A stretch of 38,301 nt of DNA from an uncultured Alphaproteobacteria bacterium (GTDB taxonomy: Bacteria; Pseudomonadota; Alphaproteobacteria; Caulobacterales; Caulobacteraceae). Below the pieces are notes generated by a model. The model did no database searches. It was not told the DNA's origin and was given only the letters and a program-made list of their open reading frames with translations. The position numbers and the translations under genes were made by a program. Shown here piece after piece: positions 1 through 8,027 of this stretch; positions within the stretch are counted from its first letter, which is position 1; the number at the start of each line of letters is the position of its first letter. The stretch is taken from contig CAITHQ010000183.1 of NCBI GenBank assembly GCA_903892305.1, positions 1 to 38,301 of the forward strand, read 5' to 3'.

Positions 1-22
1 CCTCCGCCGGGGTGACCGGAGG
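1..22 (-). terminator. GC-rich hairpin just 3' of the DUF7064-like gene; possible terminator (tail lies outside the window)
   Basis: CCTCCG...CGGAGG inverted repeat directly after the minus-strand stop at 28-30; downstream T-tract not visible. Confidence 0.35.
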
Positions 23-27
23 TGTTT

Positions 28-1068
28 CTAGTACCCCGCAACCTTTCCGTTGGGCTGGCCCTCGACGATCTGGTCCAGGTATTCCGACAGGCCATAGCCC
101 ACCAGGTCGCCGCAGCGGTATTCCGTCATCCCTTCGGTAATGCGGGTCTGCAGTTCGACGCCGTCTGGCGTGGTGCGGCGATTGCGTAGGGGAATTAGGG
201 ACATGACCTTGCCAGTGACCGCATAGACCTTGCCGCCGACAGTTTTTACATGGGCCTTAAGTGCTGTCTGATAGCCGTTTTCATCCCAATCACTGTCGAT
301 GATACAGTCCTCGATCAGGTCATAGACCCCGTCACGGAACACCATGCCGCCCTGCCGGGCACCGCCCTTGCCGTCGCCTATGACCGACAGCATCATCCCG
401 AAGTCTCGACCGAAATTCATTGGGCACCAGCGGTACCAGTCAATAGCCTGCCAATGCCTTGGGCCCCAGGATTTGTCGCGCAGGCCATAGCCTGAAATCT
501 CGAACCGCTCGTCGCCGATCGTGAAATGACCGCTAGCGGCGCAGTGCTGTTCATAGTGGGCCTTGGCAAAAGATTTTTCTGGGTCGATCTCTATGGGCTT
601 GCCGTCGGTCCGCACGGTTTCTCCGCCATACATAGGCGAGACGCCCTCATAGGTGAGTTCAATGGTGCAGGGCAGGGTGGGATTTTCTTTGAAGGCCTTC
701 TTGGGCTCTGCCATATCGTGGGGCTGGGCCAGGATTAGGGCCTTGCCAGCATAGGTCACCTTTAGCATTTTGAATGGATCGACCACGTCGACTCTGAGGC
801 CGCCAGCATTCATTTCTGAATTGTCGGCTATGGTTGGCCTGGCGAACATGAAGGCGACACGGCCGTCTGCTAGGTAGAGGCAGATGGTCATTTCCGCATA
901 GTGCTCATTGGCGCGATTGCCGATCCGGAACCATCCGCCTGTCTTTGCCTTTGGATCAAAGACATTGAAGTACATGCTTTCATTGTAGTTTTTGGCATCA
1001 CCGGGATCGTGGGTGAACTCATCCTCGGGCGCAAGCCGGGTCGTGAAGCCTGATGCGGGCTTAGCCAT
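28..1068 (-). CDS. DUF7064/hydroxyneurosporene-synthase-like (CrtC-like) lipocalin-type protein
   Basis: 346-aa ORF; MYFNVFDPKAKTGGWFRIGNRANEHYAEMTICLYLADGRVAFMF and GYGLRDKSWGPRHW resemble this family. Confidence 0.7.
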   Translation of the reverse strand: MAKPASGFTTRLAPEDEFTHDPGDAKNYNESMYFNVFDPKAKTGGWFRIGNRANEHYAEMTICLYLADGRVAFMFARPTIADNSEMNAGGLRVDVVDPFKMLKVTYAGKALILAQPHDMAEPKKAFKENPTLPCTIELTYEGVSPMYGGETVRTDGKPIEIDPEKSFAKAHYEQHCAASGHFTIGDERFEISGYGLRDKSWGPRHWQAIDWYRWCPMNFGRDFGMMLSVIGDGKGGARQGGMVFRDGVYDLIEDCIIDSDWDENGYQTALKAHVKTVGGKVYAVTGKVMSLIPLRNRRTTPDGVELQTRITEGMTEYRCGDLVGYGLSEYLDQIVEGQPNGKVAGY

Positions 1069-1137
1069 CTTTGTCTCCCTGAACCTTATTTGCGTTCAGC
1101 TAAGCTCGGCATGGCTAGAAAGGCAAAGATCAAGATC

Positions 1138-1166
1138 AAAAAAAAGCCCGGCAGGTGCGCCGGGCT
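1138..1166 (-). terminator. Intrinsic terminator on the minus strand, upstream of the 28..1068 gene
   Basis: Minus strand reads AGCCCGGC-GCACCT-GCCGGGCT followed by a T-run (8 A's on + at 1138-1145, the innermost being the stem base); no T-run on + side. Confidence 0.75.
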
Positions 1167-1226
1167 GAAAAAGTTTGTGATGGTGGGTGCCTTCAAAGAA
1201 GACTGGGACAGACTCTGTTGCGTTGG

Positions 1227-1242
1227 TTAATCAAACCTTAAC
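1227..1242. promoter_or_regulatory. CtrA-type box TTAATCAAACCTTAAC (TTAA-N7-TTAAC)
   Basis: Exact match to the TTAA-N7-TTAA CtrA consensus, 25 bp upstream of the mpl TTG start. Confidence 0.6.
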
Positions 1243-1266
1243 CTCAAACTCCTGAGCGAGACTAAT

Positions 1267-2664
1267 TTGCGTATTCACTTCACCGGCATAGCCGGGGCCG
1301 GCATGAGCGCCGTGGCCCTGATGATGCGCGACGCGGGCCATCAGGTCTCGGGGTCTGACGCCGATGTCTTCCCACCGATGTCCACCTATGTGGCGGGGCT
1401 TGGGTTTCCGGTGACCTATCGCTTCGATGCCGCCAATCTGCCGCCAGATCTTGATGTGCTGGTTCTGGGGGCAAGCGCCAAGCTGGGGGGCGATGACAAC
1501 CCCGAAGTGCTTGCGGCGCGGTCCAGAGGGGTCGCCATCACCAATTTTGCCGAGCTGGTTGGGCGGTTTACCGGCGACCGGATCAATACGGTGATTGCTG
1601 GGTCTTTTGGCAAGTCGACCTGCACAGCCCTTATGGCGCACATTCTGCGGCAGGCGGGGGTGGATGCTGGCTGGATGATCGGTGCCATCTCAGCTTCTTT
1701 GCCAGAGACGGGGCATTGGGGGCAGGTACCGGACATGGTGCTGGAGGGGGATGAATATATTATCGGCAATGGTGACCTGCGCTCGAAGTTTGCCCTCTAC
1801 CATCCACAACACCTGCTGCTCACCTCCCTGATCCACGATCACGTCAATGTCTTTCCGACCTTCGCAGACTATGAGGCACCCTTCATTGACCTGCTAAAGG
1901 GACTCCCGGCTGACGGTCTCTGCGTCCTCAGGAACCATCCGGCGATCCAAGCTGTGGCCCCTGAGGCCCGCGCACGCGTCGTCTGGTACGATACCGAGCC
2001 CTGTGAAGGCTGGTTCAGTCGCGATGTGGCCTATGGCGAGACCTCGACCTTCACCCTGGTCGGACCCCGGGGGCAGGCCCTTGATCTGGCAACCCGCCTC
2101 CTTGGCACACACAATATTGAGAATATTGTCGGTGTCGGTGCCTACCTGCTGACCCGAGGGCTGGTATCGCCCCGCGCCTTTGCTAAGGGCGTGGCGAGTT
2201 TTGAGGGTATAAGGCGACGGCTAGACCGATTGACCACCACCTCCCGCGTGCCGGTGATCGAAGGGTTTGGTTCGTCCTATGAAAAGGCTCGCTCAGCTAT
2301 TGAGGCGGTTCAGCTGCATTTTCCGCAACGACCCCTGACGGTCGTGTTTGAGCCCCATACCTTCAGCTGGCGATCCCGGGATGCACTGAGTTGGTACGAC
2401 ACTGTGTTTAAGGGCGCTGCGCGGGTGCTGATCTGCCCACCACCCGGCCACGGTGCCGAAAGCCACCAGCAATCTACCTTTGGCGAAATCCTGGCACGAA
2501 CTGCGGCAACCGGAATACCGACTCTAGGCGTGGAAACGGCCGAGGAAACCATTGAGGCGCTTTCGCATCTGAGAGGCGATGAGATCGTTCTGTTGCTATC
2601 TTCTGGGCCCCTGCTGGGTCTGCCAGACACCTTGCCAGGGTTTTTGGACGAGAGATTCGCCTAA
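1267..2664 (+). CDS. mpl: UDP-N-acetylmuramate:L-alanyl-gamma-D-glutamyl-meso-diaminopimelate ligase
   Basis: 465 aa, TTG start; MRIHFTGIAGAGMSAVALMMRDAGHQVSGSD, AGSFGKSTCTALMAHIL, VFEPHTFSWRSRD: Mur ligase of Mpl type. Confidence 0.9.
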   Translation: MRIHFTGIAGAGMSAVALMMRDAGHQVSGSDADVFPPMSTYVAGLGFPVTYRFDAANLPPDLDVLVLGASAKLGGDDNPEVLAARSRGVAITNFAELVGRFTGDRINTVIAGSFGKSTCTALMAHILRQAGVDAGWMIGAISASLPETGHWGQVPDMVLEGDEYIIGNGDLRSKFALYHPQHLLLTSLIHDHVNVFPTFADYEAPFIDLLKGLPADGLCVLRNHPAIQAVAPEARARVVWYDTEPCEGWFSRDVAYGETSTFTLVGPRGQALDLATRLLGTHNIENIVGVGAYLLTRGLVSPRAFAKGVASFEGIRRRLDRLTTTSRVPVIEGFGSSYEKARSAIEAVQLHFPQRPLTVVFEPHTFSWRSRDALSWYDTVFKGAARVLICPPPGHGAESHQQSTFGEILARTAATGIPTLGVETAEETIEALSHLRGDEIVLLLSSGPLLGLPDTLPGFLDERFA

Positions 2665-2851
2665 ATCTCGGTCTGAATTTCCTAGGGATCGACAGGTCGC
2701 AGCGTTTCACAATAATTTCTCTTGTCTGCCCTAGCCCGGGAAAGCACACTTTCGGCCAAGTATATGGATCGTGCTGAAACGCGTTAGCTGGCCTGTGTAG
2801 CTAGGGTGCTGTCTGGCCTCTGAACGCACGGCGATCCTGGGGGAAACGCTT

Positions 2852-4585
2852 ATGTGTAATGCTTGCGACGCTAGGTTTAACCGCTTCATGCGGGACTATG
2901 TCGGGCGGCGGGATGTTCTTCGAGGCCTTGGTGCGGGCTTTGGAATGGCGGGAGCGACGCCCGTCCTGGCTGCGGGGTCAAGTACAGACAAGCCGGACAA
3001 GATTTTTCTGGCCAAACGCTTCTACACTTTGGGCGCAGGGAAGCAGACGGCTCAGGCCGTGGCGGTCAGTCACGGTCGGATTGTCGCCACGGGTGACAGA
3101 GCTTCGATCCTTGGCCTTCGGACGGCGAAGACTGAGGTGGTCGACTTTGGAAACGCGACAGTTTTGCCAGGTTTCGTAGACCCGCATATGCATTCCAACT
3201 TCTGTGGCCTGAGGCCCTGGCTGGATGTCGGGCCCTTCACCACGGCAACATTGGACGAGGCGCGTCAGAAGATTAAGGCCGCTGCGGCACAGACCCCCGA
3301 GGGGGGCTGGGTACAGGGTAAGATGCTGGATCCCTCGATCATGGCTGGCAAGCCCTTCTCTAGGTCTGATCTTGATGCGCTGGCACCTTCGACCCCAGTC
3401 TTTGTCCTGGAGTCCAATGGGCACGTTGCCTATGTGAACAGCAAGGCCATCCAGTTGGCGGGGATCACCCGCGATACCCCAGATCCTCCGCAGTCCCGGT
3501 TCGGTAGAGACGCCAGTGGTGAACTGTCGGGTCGGCTTGAGGAACCTGGTGCCTTTCAACCCTTCATCGCCAAACTGCCCAATCCAACCCTGGAGCAGCT
3601 TGCAGGGTTCCTGCGGGCAGACCTGGATGATGCGGCGTCCAAAGGCTGCACCGCCGTTCATGACTGCGGCATTGGTGGACTGTTTGCCGAGGCCGATCTT
3701 GCCCTGATCGATAAGGTCATGGCTGGCGATCCCGGGGTCCGCTATGCGGGTTTTCTGGTTTCGACCCATTTTGCGAAATGGACCGAACTCGGCCTGCGAC
3801 CCGGGGTGAGGGCTGGGCGCTTTTCACTGAACGGCATCAAGGCCTGGGCGGATGGGTCAAACCAGGGCGGTACGGGATACCAAAGGACACCCTATCTGAA
3901 TTCCGAAAACCGTGGGGCCTTGAACTATACGCCCGAGGAAATTGAGCATGTCATTCGCCAAGCCCACGATGCGGGCTGGCAGATCGGGGTCCACGCTAAT
4001 GGCGATGCGGCCATAGACACGGTGCTATCGGCCTTCGAACATGTTGTGGGACCGGGTGGTGGTCGCCCTCTGCGGCACCGTATCGAACACTGCAGTATTC
4101 TGCACGATGATCAGATTGTCCGCATGGGAAAGCTGGGTCTGTCGCCGTCCTTTCTGATTGGCCATGTGCATTTCTGGGGACGGGCCTTCCGGGACCACAT
4201 TCTGGGCCCGGCGCGCGCTGACCGCCTAGATCCCTGCCGTTCCGCCTTGAATGGCGGGCTAAGGATTTCGCTTCACTCTGACTACAATGTCACGCCCATT
4301 GATCCCCTGCGCTGCATCCAGAATGCTGTGGTCCGGGATATGATTGACGGGGGTGAGGTCTTGAACCCGGCTGAGCGCATCACGCCCATGCAGGCCATTC
4401 GCGCCATGACCATTGATGCAGCTTGGCAGTGCCATCTGGATCATGTCTGTGGCAGCCTCGAAAAGGGAAAGGCCGCAGATTTCGTGGTCCTTGAAAAAGA
4501 CCCAAATCTTGTTCCACCCGATGAAATCCAGGAGATCGCTATTCACTCAACATGGCTGGATGGTGCGCGGCGTTTTTCGGCATAA
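2852..4585 (+). CDS. Exported amidohydrolase family protein (YtcJ-like metal-dependent hydrolase)
   Basis: 577 aa; GRRDVLRGLGAGFGMAGATPVLA Tat-like N-terminus; VLPGFVDPHMHSNF, IGVHANGDAAIDTVL, RIEHCSILHDDQI motifs. Confidence 0.85.
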   Translation: MCNACDARFNRFMRDYVGRRDVLRGLGAGFGMAGATPVLAAGSSTDKPDKIFLAKRFYTLGAGKQTAQAVAVSHGRIVATGDRASILGLRTAKTEVVDFGNATVLPGFVDPHMHSNFCGLRPWLDVGPFTTATLDEARQKIKAAAAQTPEGGWVQGKMLDPSIMAGKPFSRSDLDALAPSTPVFVLESNGHVAYVNSKAIQLAGITRDTPDPPQSRFGRDASGELSGRLEEPGAFQPFIAKLPNPTLEQLAGFLRADLDDAASKGCTAVHDCGIGGLFAEADLALIDKVMAGDPGVRYAGFLVSTHFAKWTELGLRPGVRAGRFSLNGIKAWADGSNQGGTGYQRTPYLNSENRGALNYTPEEIEHVIRQAHDAGWQIGVHANGDAAIDTVLSAFEHVVGPGGGRPLRHRIEHCSILHDDQIVRMGKLGLSPSFLIGHVHFWGRAFRDHILGPARADRLDPCRSALNGGLRISLHSDYNVTPIDPLRCIQNAVVRDMIDGGEVLNPAERITPMQAIRAMTIDAAWQCHLDHVCGSLEKGKAADFVVLEKDPNLVPPDEIQEIAIHSTWLDGARRFSA

Positions 4586-4619
4586 CGCATTAAAATATTA
4601 GACAAAAAGGAGAATTGAA

Positions 4620-5183
4620 GTGAATTTCAAGATATTTAGTTCTGCTGCCATTCTTGTAATTATGTCTGCTGCAGCAATTAACCCCGCCTATGCACAGGCA
4701 CGGCCGCCGATAAATGGCGGAAGCGGCGGGTACAATCCCGGAACGGGTGGCGGGAACTCGGGTGGCTCCGGTTATAATCCTGGCGGTGGCGGTGGCGGTA
4801 GCGGCTCTGGCGGCTCTGGCTACCATCCCGGCGGTGGAACAGGTGGGTCGGGCTATAATCCCGGTCCAAGCCATGGCGGCGGGTACAATCCAGGCTATGG
4901 CCCTGGCCCAAATCCTGGACACCGTCCGCCTTCACATGGCTCGATTACGCTGTATGAGCACTCCCGGTTTCGCGGTGCCAGCTATACGCTTAGAGGGCCG
5001 CAGCCCAACCTCCTACGGTCGGGGTTCGCCAACCGGGTCAGCTCAATCCGCGCCTATGGCCGGTGGGAACTTTGCGATCTGATAAACTTCCATGGCCGCT
5101 GCATTGTCAGAAGCGGAGACGTCATCGACCTCGCCTCGTCAGGCCTCAACGACCGTATCTCGTCGGCAAGGCCCGTACGCTGA
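4620..5183 (+). CDS. Secreted glycine-rich protein with C-terminal beta/gamma-crystallin domain
   Basis: GTG start after AAAAAGGAG; signal peptide; repeated G(Y)NPG linker; ITLYEHSRFRGASYTLRG...FANRVSSIRAYGRWELCDLINFHGRCIVR...GLNDRISSARPV. Confidence 0.8.
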   Translation: MNFKIFSSAAILVIMSAAAINPAYAQARPPINGGSGGYNPGTGGGNSGGSGYNPGGGGGGSGSGGSGYHPGGGTGGSGYNPGPSHGGGYNPGYGPGPNPGHRPPSHGSITLYEHSRFRGASYTLRGPQPNLLRSGFANRVSSIRAYGRWELCDLINFHGRCIVRSGDVIDLASSGLNDRISSARPVR

Positions 5184-5196
5184 TGCCAGCTTCGCG

Positions 5197-5218
5197 GGAG
5201 GCGGGGTTCCGCCTCCCC
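5197..5218. terminator. Strong 9-bp perfect hairpin between convergent genes
   Basis: GGGAGGCGG-GGTT-CCGCCTCCC; no T-run on either side, so termination is inferred from position. Confidence 0.5.
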
Positions 5219-5231
5219 AATATCAGTCCAG

Positions 5232-6566
5232 TCAGTGCCGCGCCGGGACCGGCTGGACGTAATCGTTCTTGGCCTCGCTTTCGGCAAACAGCTTTTTCCT
5301 GGGCCCCATAAAGCCGAACAGGAAGGCCGCAACCTTGCGCATCTGGATTTCCTCCGAGCCCTCGGTGATCCGGTAGCGACGGTGATGGCGATAGATGTGC
5401 TCGAAGGGCTTGTGGCGGGAATAGCCGATGCCGCCGTGAACCTGCATGGCCCGGTCCGCGGCCTCGCAGACCAGTCTATTGGCCCAATAGTTACACATGG
5501 ACACCTTGTCGGAGATCTGGCGCTCGATTTCCTTGTGTTCCATATGGTCCATCTCCCAGGCGGTCTTGCGAATGAGAAGCCGGAGCATTTCGGCCTGGGT
5601 GGACAACTCGACCAGGGGCCACTGGATGGCCTGATTATCTGCCAGAGCCTTGCCGAAGGGCTTGCGGGTCCGGGCATATTTCACGCTCTCTTCGATGCAA
5701 TAAACCGCCGCGCCCAGGGATGAGGCTGCCTGACGTATGCGGTTCTGATGCACGAAGCTCTGCCCAAGGCCCAGTCCGCGGTCGATAGCACCCCAGTAAC
5801 TGTCTTCGGGGATCCAAACATCGGTCAGGCTTACCCGGGGGTGATCGGTGGGCATGTTGAAGGTCCAGAGATATTCTTCGATCTTCAGGCCAGGCGTGTC
5901 GGTGGGGATGATGAAACAGGTAATGCCGGTGGCGTCGCCGTCCTTGCCGCTGGTCCGGGCGAAGGTCATCATGTGGGTCGCCACATGCATGCCGGTGGTC
6001 CACATCTTCTCGCCATTGATCAGCCAGCCTGGCTTGCCGTCGCGCTCCTGGGGGACTGCCGTGGTTTCCATGAAGGTGGCATCCGACCCATGGTTCGGCT
6101 CGGTAAGGCCGAAGGCCGTGCGCATTTTCCCGGCCAGCAGTTTGTCGCCGTCGCGCTCATACTGAGCATTGGTGGCGAACTCCTTGAACATCAGGATGAA
6201 AGGGTTGTTTCCGACGATCGAGTGCTCGTTCTGCAGATCGTTGTGTAGGCCCAGACCCTTGGCGGCCAGATGCTCGCGGATCACCGCCATGGCCAGGTTC
6301 GAGCCGCCCTTACCGCCCATTTCTGGGGGCCAGGCAAAGCGCAGGTGGCCCGCCTCATCGGCCAGCTTGCGCGCCTCCCCGAGAAGGGCTTCCCATTCGT
6401 GCTTCGGCAGGCCCCCGGCTTCCCAGTCGGTGCGCTCATATTCACGGCGGTGGTCGAAGTACTTTATGTTGTCGTCTTTATTCTCCAGAGGCTTGATCTT
6501 GGCCTCAATGAAGGCGTCCAGCTCGGCCAGATAAGCGACGAGTTCGGGGTCGATATTAAAGTTCAT
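5232..6566 (-). CDS. Acyl-CoA dehydrogenase
   Basis: 444 aa; RTAFGLTEPNHGSDATFMETTA, VHGGIGYSRHKPFEHIYRHHRRYRITEGSEEIQMRKVA. Confidence 0.93.
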   Translation of the reverse strand: MNFNIDPELVAYLAELDAFIEAKIKPLENKDDNIKYFDHRREYERTDWEAGGLPKHEWEALLGEARKLADEAGHLRFAWPPEMGGKGGSNLAMAVIREHLAAKGLGLHNDLQNEHSIVGNNPFILMFKEFATNAQYERDGDKLLAGKMRTAFGLTEPNHGSDATFMETTAVPQERDGKPGWLINGEKMWTTGMHVATHMMTFARTSGKDGDATGITCFIIPTDTPGLKIEEYLWTFNMPTDHPRVSLTDVWIPEDSYWGAIDRGLGLGQSFVHQNRIRQAASSLGAAVYCIEESVKYARTRKPFGKALADNQAIQWPLVELSTQAEMLRLLIRKTAWEMDHMEHKEIERQISDKVSMCNYWANRLVCEAADRAMQVHGGIGYSRHKPFEHIYRHHRRYRITEGSEEIQMRKVAAFLFGFMGPRKKLFAESEAKNDYVQPVPARH

Positions 6567-6682
6567 GGCGTTTCCCTTTGGTCATCGGTCTAGAGTTGTC
6601 GCCGGTCATTTTGACGATTTACAAGCCGGCGCTCTGGTCTCCAGATCGTCAACTCCCAGAAGACGCGAGGCGCCCTAACGTC

Positions 6683-7669
6683 ATGGAAGTCGATATTTCA
6701 GAAGGCCTGCAGGCTCTTGCCCCAAAACTAGGGTTCGCAACCGTAGCAGAAGTCCAGAGGCTGTCAGCGGGCGCGAGCATGGAGACCTGGGCATTTGTGG
6801 CTGAAGGACCGCAAGGGCGTCGGGAAATGATCCTGCGCCGCCGTCCGGGGCCGTTTGACGAGGAGGCTGCGAGGTCAACATCCCTTGCCACCGAGGCAGC
6901 CCTGATCACGGCCGCGCAAGCCGCGGGTGCGCCTGTGGCACCCCTCGTCTGGCTTTGTCAGCCGGAGGATGGACTGGGAGAGGCCCATATCACCGTGCGG
7001 ATTGCCGGGGAGACCCTAGGCCGCAAGATCGTCACCGATCCGCGGTTCGAGGCCATCCGTCCCGAACTCGCCGGCCAATGCGGAAGAATTCTGGCCCAGA
7101 TCCATAGCATTCCGCCTGGCACAATTCCCTTGAAGTCTGCCGACGCCATTGGCGAGTTGGATCGCTATGAAACCCTCTATCGCAGCTTCGGCACGGAGCG
7201 CCCGATTCTGGAACTGGCCTTCCAGCACCTGCGCAAACATGCCCCAGAGCCCATGCCTGAAGTCTTGCTGCATGGGGACTTTCGGAACGGCAACCTGATC
7301 ATAAATGAGACAGATGGGGTGGCCGCAGTCCTTGACTGGGAGCTTTCGCACCTCGGCGATCCGGCCGAAGACCTGTCGTGGCTTTGTGTGAATTCCTGGC
7401 GCTTTGGGGTCAGCTCAAAGCCTGTGGGCGGGTTTGGGGACTATCAGGACCTGCTTGATGGATATGCTGCGGCTAGCGGCATCGAAATCCCCTTAAGCCG
7501 GGTCCGCTACTGGCAGGCCCTGGGATCCCTGAAGTGGGGCGTTATGTGCCTGCTGATGTATTCCAGCTATGCCTCGGGCGTGACGACCTCCGTGGAGCGA
7601 CCGATGATTGGTCGGCGCGTATCTGAGACTGAAATCGATCTGGTGAACCTTCTGGAGGCGGGCCTATGA
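6683..7669 (+). CDS. APH-family phosphotransferase (ACAD10/11 kinase-domain-like)
   Basis: In-frame ATG at 6683 (ORF opens at 6578); Brenner motif HGDFRNGNLI and VLDWELSHLGDPAEDLSWLC. Confidence 0.88.
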   Translation: MEVDISEGLQALAPKLGFATVAEVQRLSAGASMETWAFVAEGPQGRREMILRRRPGPFDEEAARSTSLATEAALITAAQAAGAPVAPLVWLCQPEDGLGEAHITVRIAGETLGRKIVTDPRFEAIRPELAGQCGRILAQIHSIPPGTIPLKSADAIGELDRYETLYRSFGTERPILELAFQHLRKHAPEPMPEVLLHGDFRNGNLIINETDGVAAVLDWELSHLGDPAEDLSWLCVNSWRFGVSSKPVGGFGDYQDLLDGYAAASGIEIPLSRVRYWQALGSLKWGVMCLLMYSSYASGVTTSVERPMIGRRVSETEIDLVNLLEAGL

Positions 7670-8022
7670 TTGAGAACCCAAGAGCCGACGAGCTGGTCGA
7701 CGCTGTCGCCAAGTGGATAGACAGCATCCGACCAAGCCTCCCGCCCCGGGATGCCTTTTTGGCACGGGTCGCAGCCAATGTTCTGTCTGTGGTGAAAAGG
7801 GAGATTTTGCTGGGCCCACAAGCTGACGCCGCTGCAGTTGAGCGCCTATCCCAGCTTTTGGGTATGTCGGGGGATGTGAAAACCCTCAATGCCTTGTTGT
7901 GTGAAAGGCTGCGCTCTGGCGATATGAATGCCGAGACGCCGGGCCTTCTGGCGGCGCTAAAGGCCAATATCACGGACCAGATCGCCATCGACCAACCTCA
8001 TTATTCGGCCACAGGATCCTGA
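7666..8022 (+). CDS. DUF6285 domain protein
   Basis: 118 aa, ATGA overlap with the upstream phosphotransferase; RPSLPPRDAFLARVAANVLSVVKREILLGP. Confidence 0.75.
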   Translation: MIENPRADELVDAVAKWIDSIRPSLPPRDAFLARVAANVLSVVKREILLGPQADAAAVERLSQLLGMSGDVKTLNALLCERLRSGDMNAETPGLLAALKANITDQIAIDQPHYSATGS

Positions 8023-8027
8023 CGCTA

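Noticed and set aside
2978-3769. 263-aa minus-strand ORF inside the amidohydrolase
   Set aside because: Shadow ORF antisense to a well-supported gene.
4714-5082. Alternative plus-frame and minus-frame ORFs over the glycine-rich gene
   Set aside because: They are repeat-derived frames; only 4620..5183 has a signal peptide, SD and a domain.
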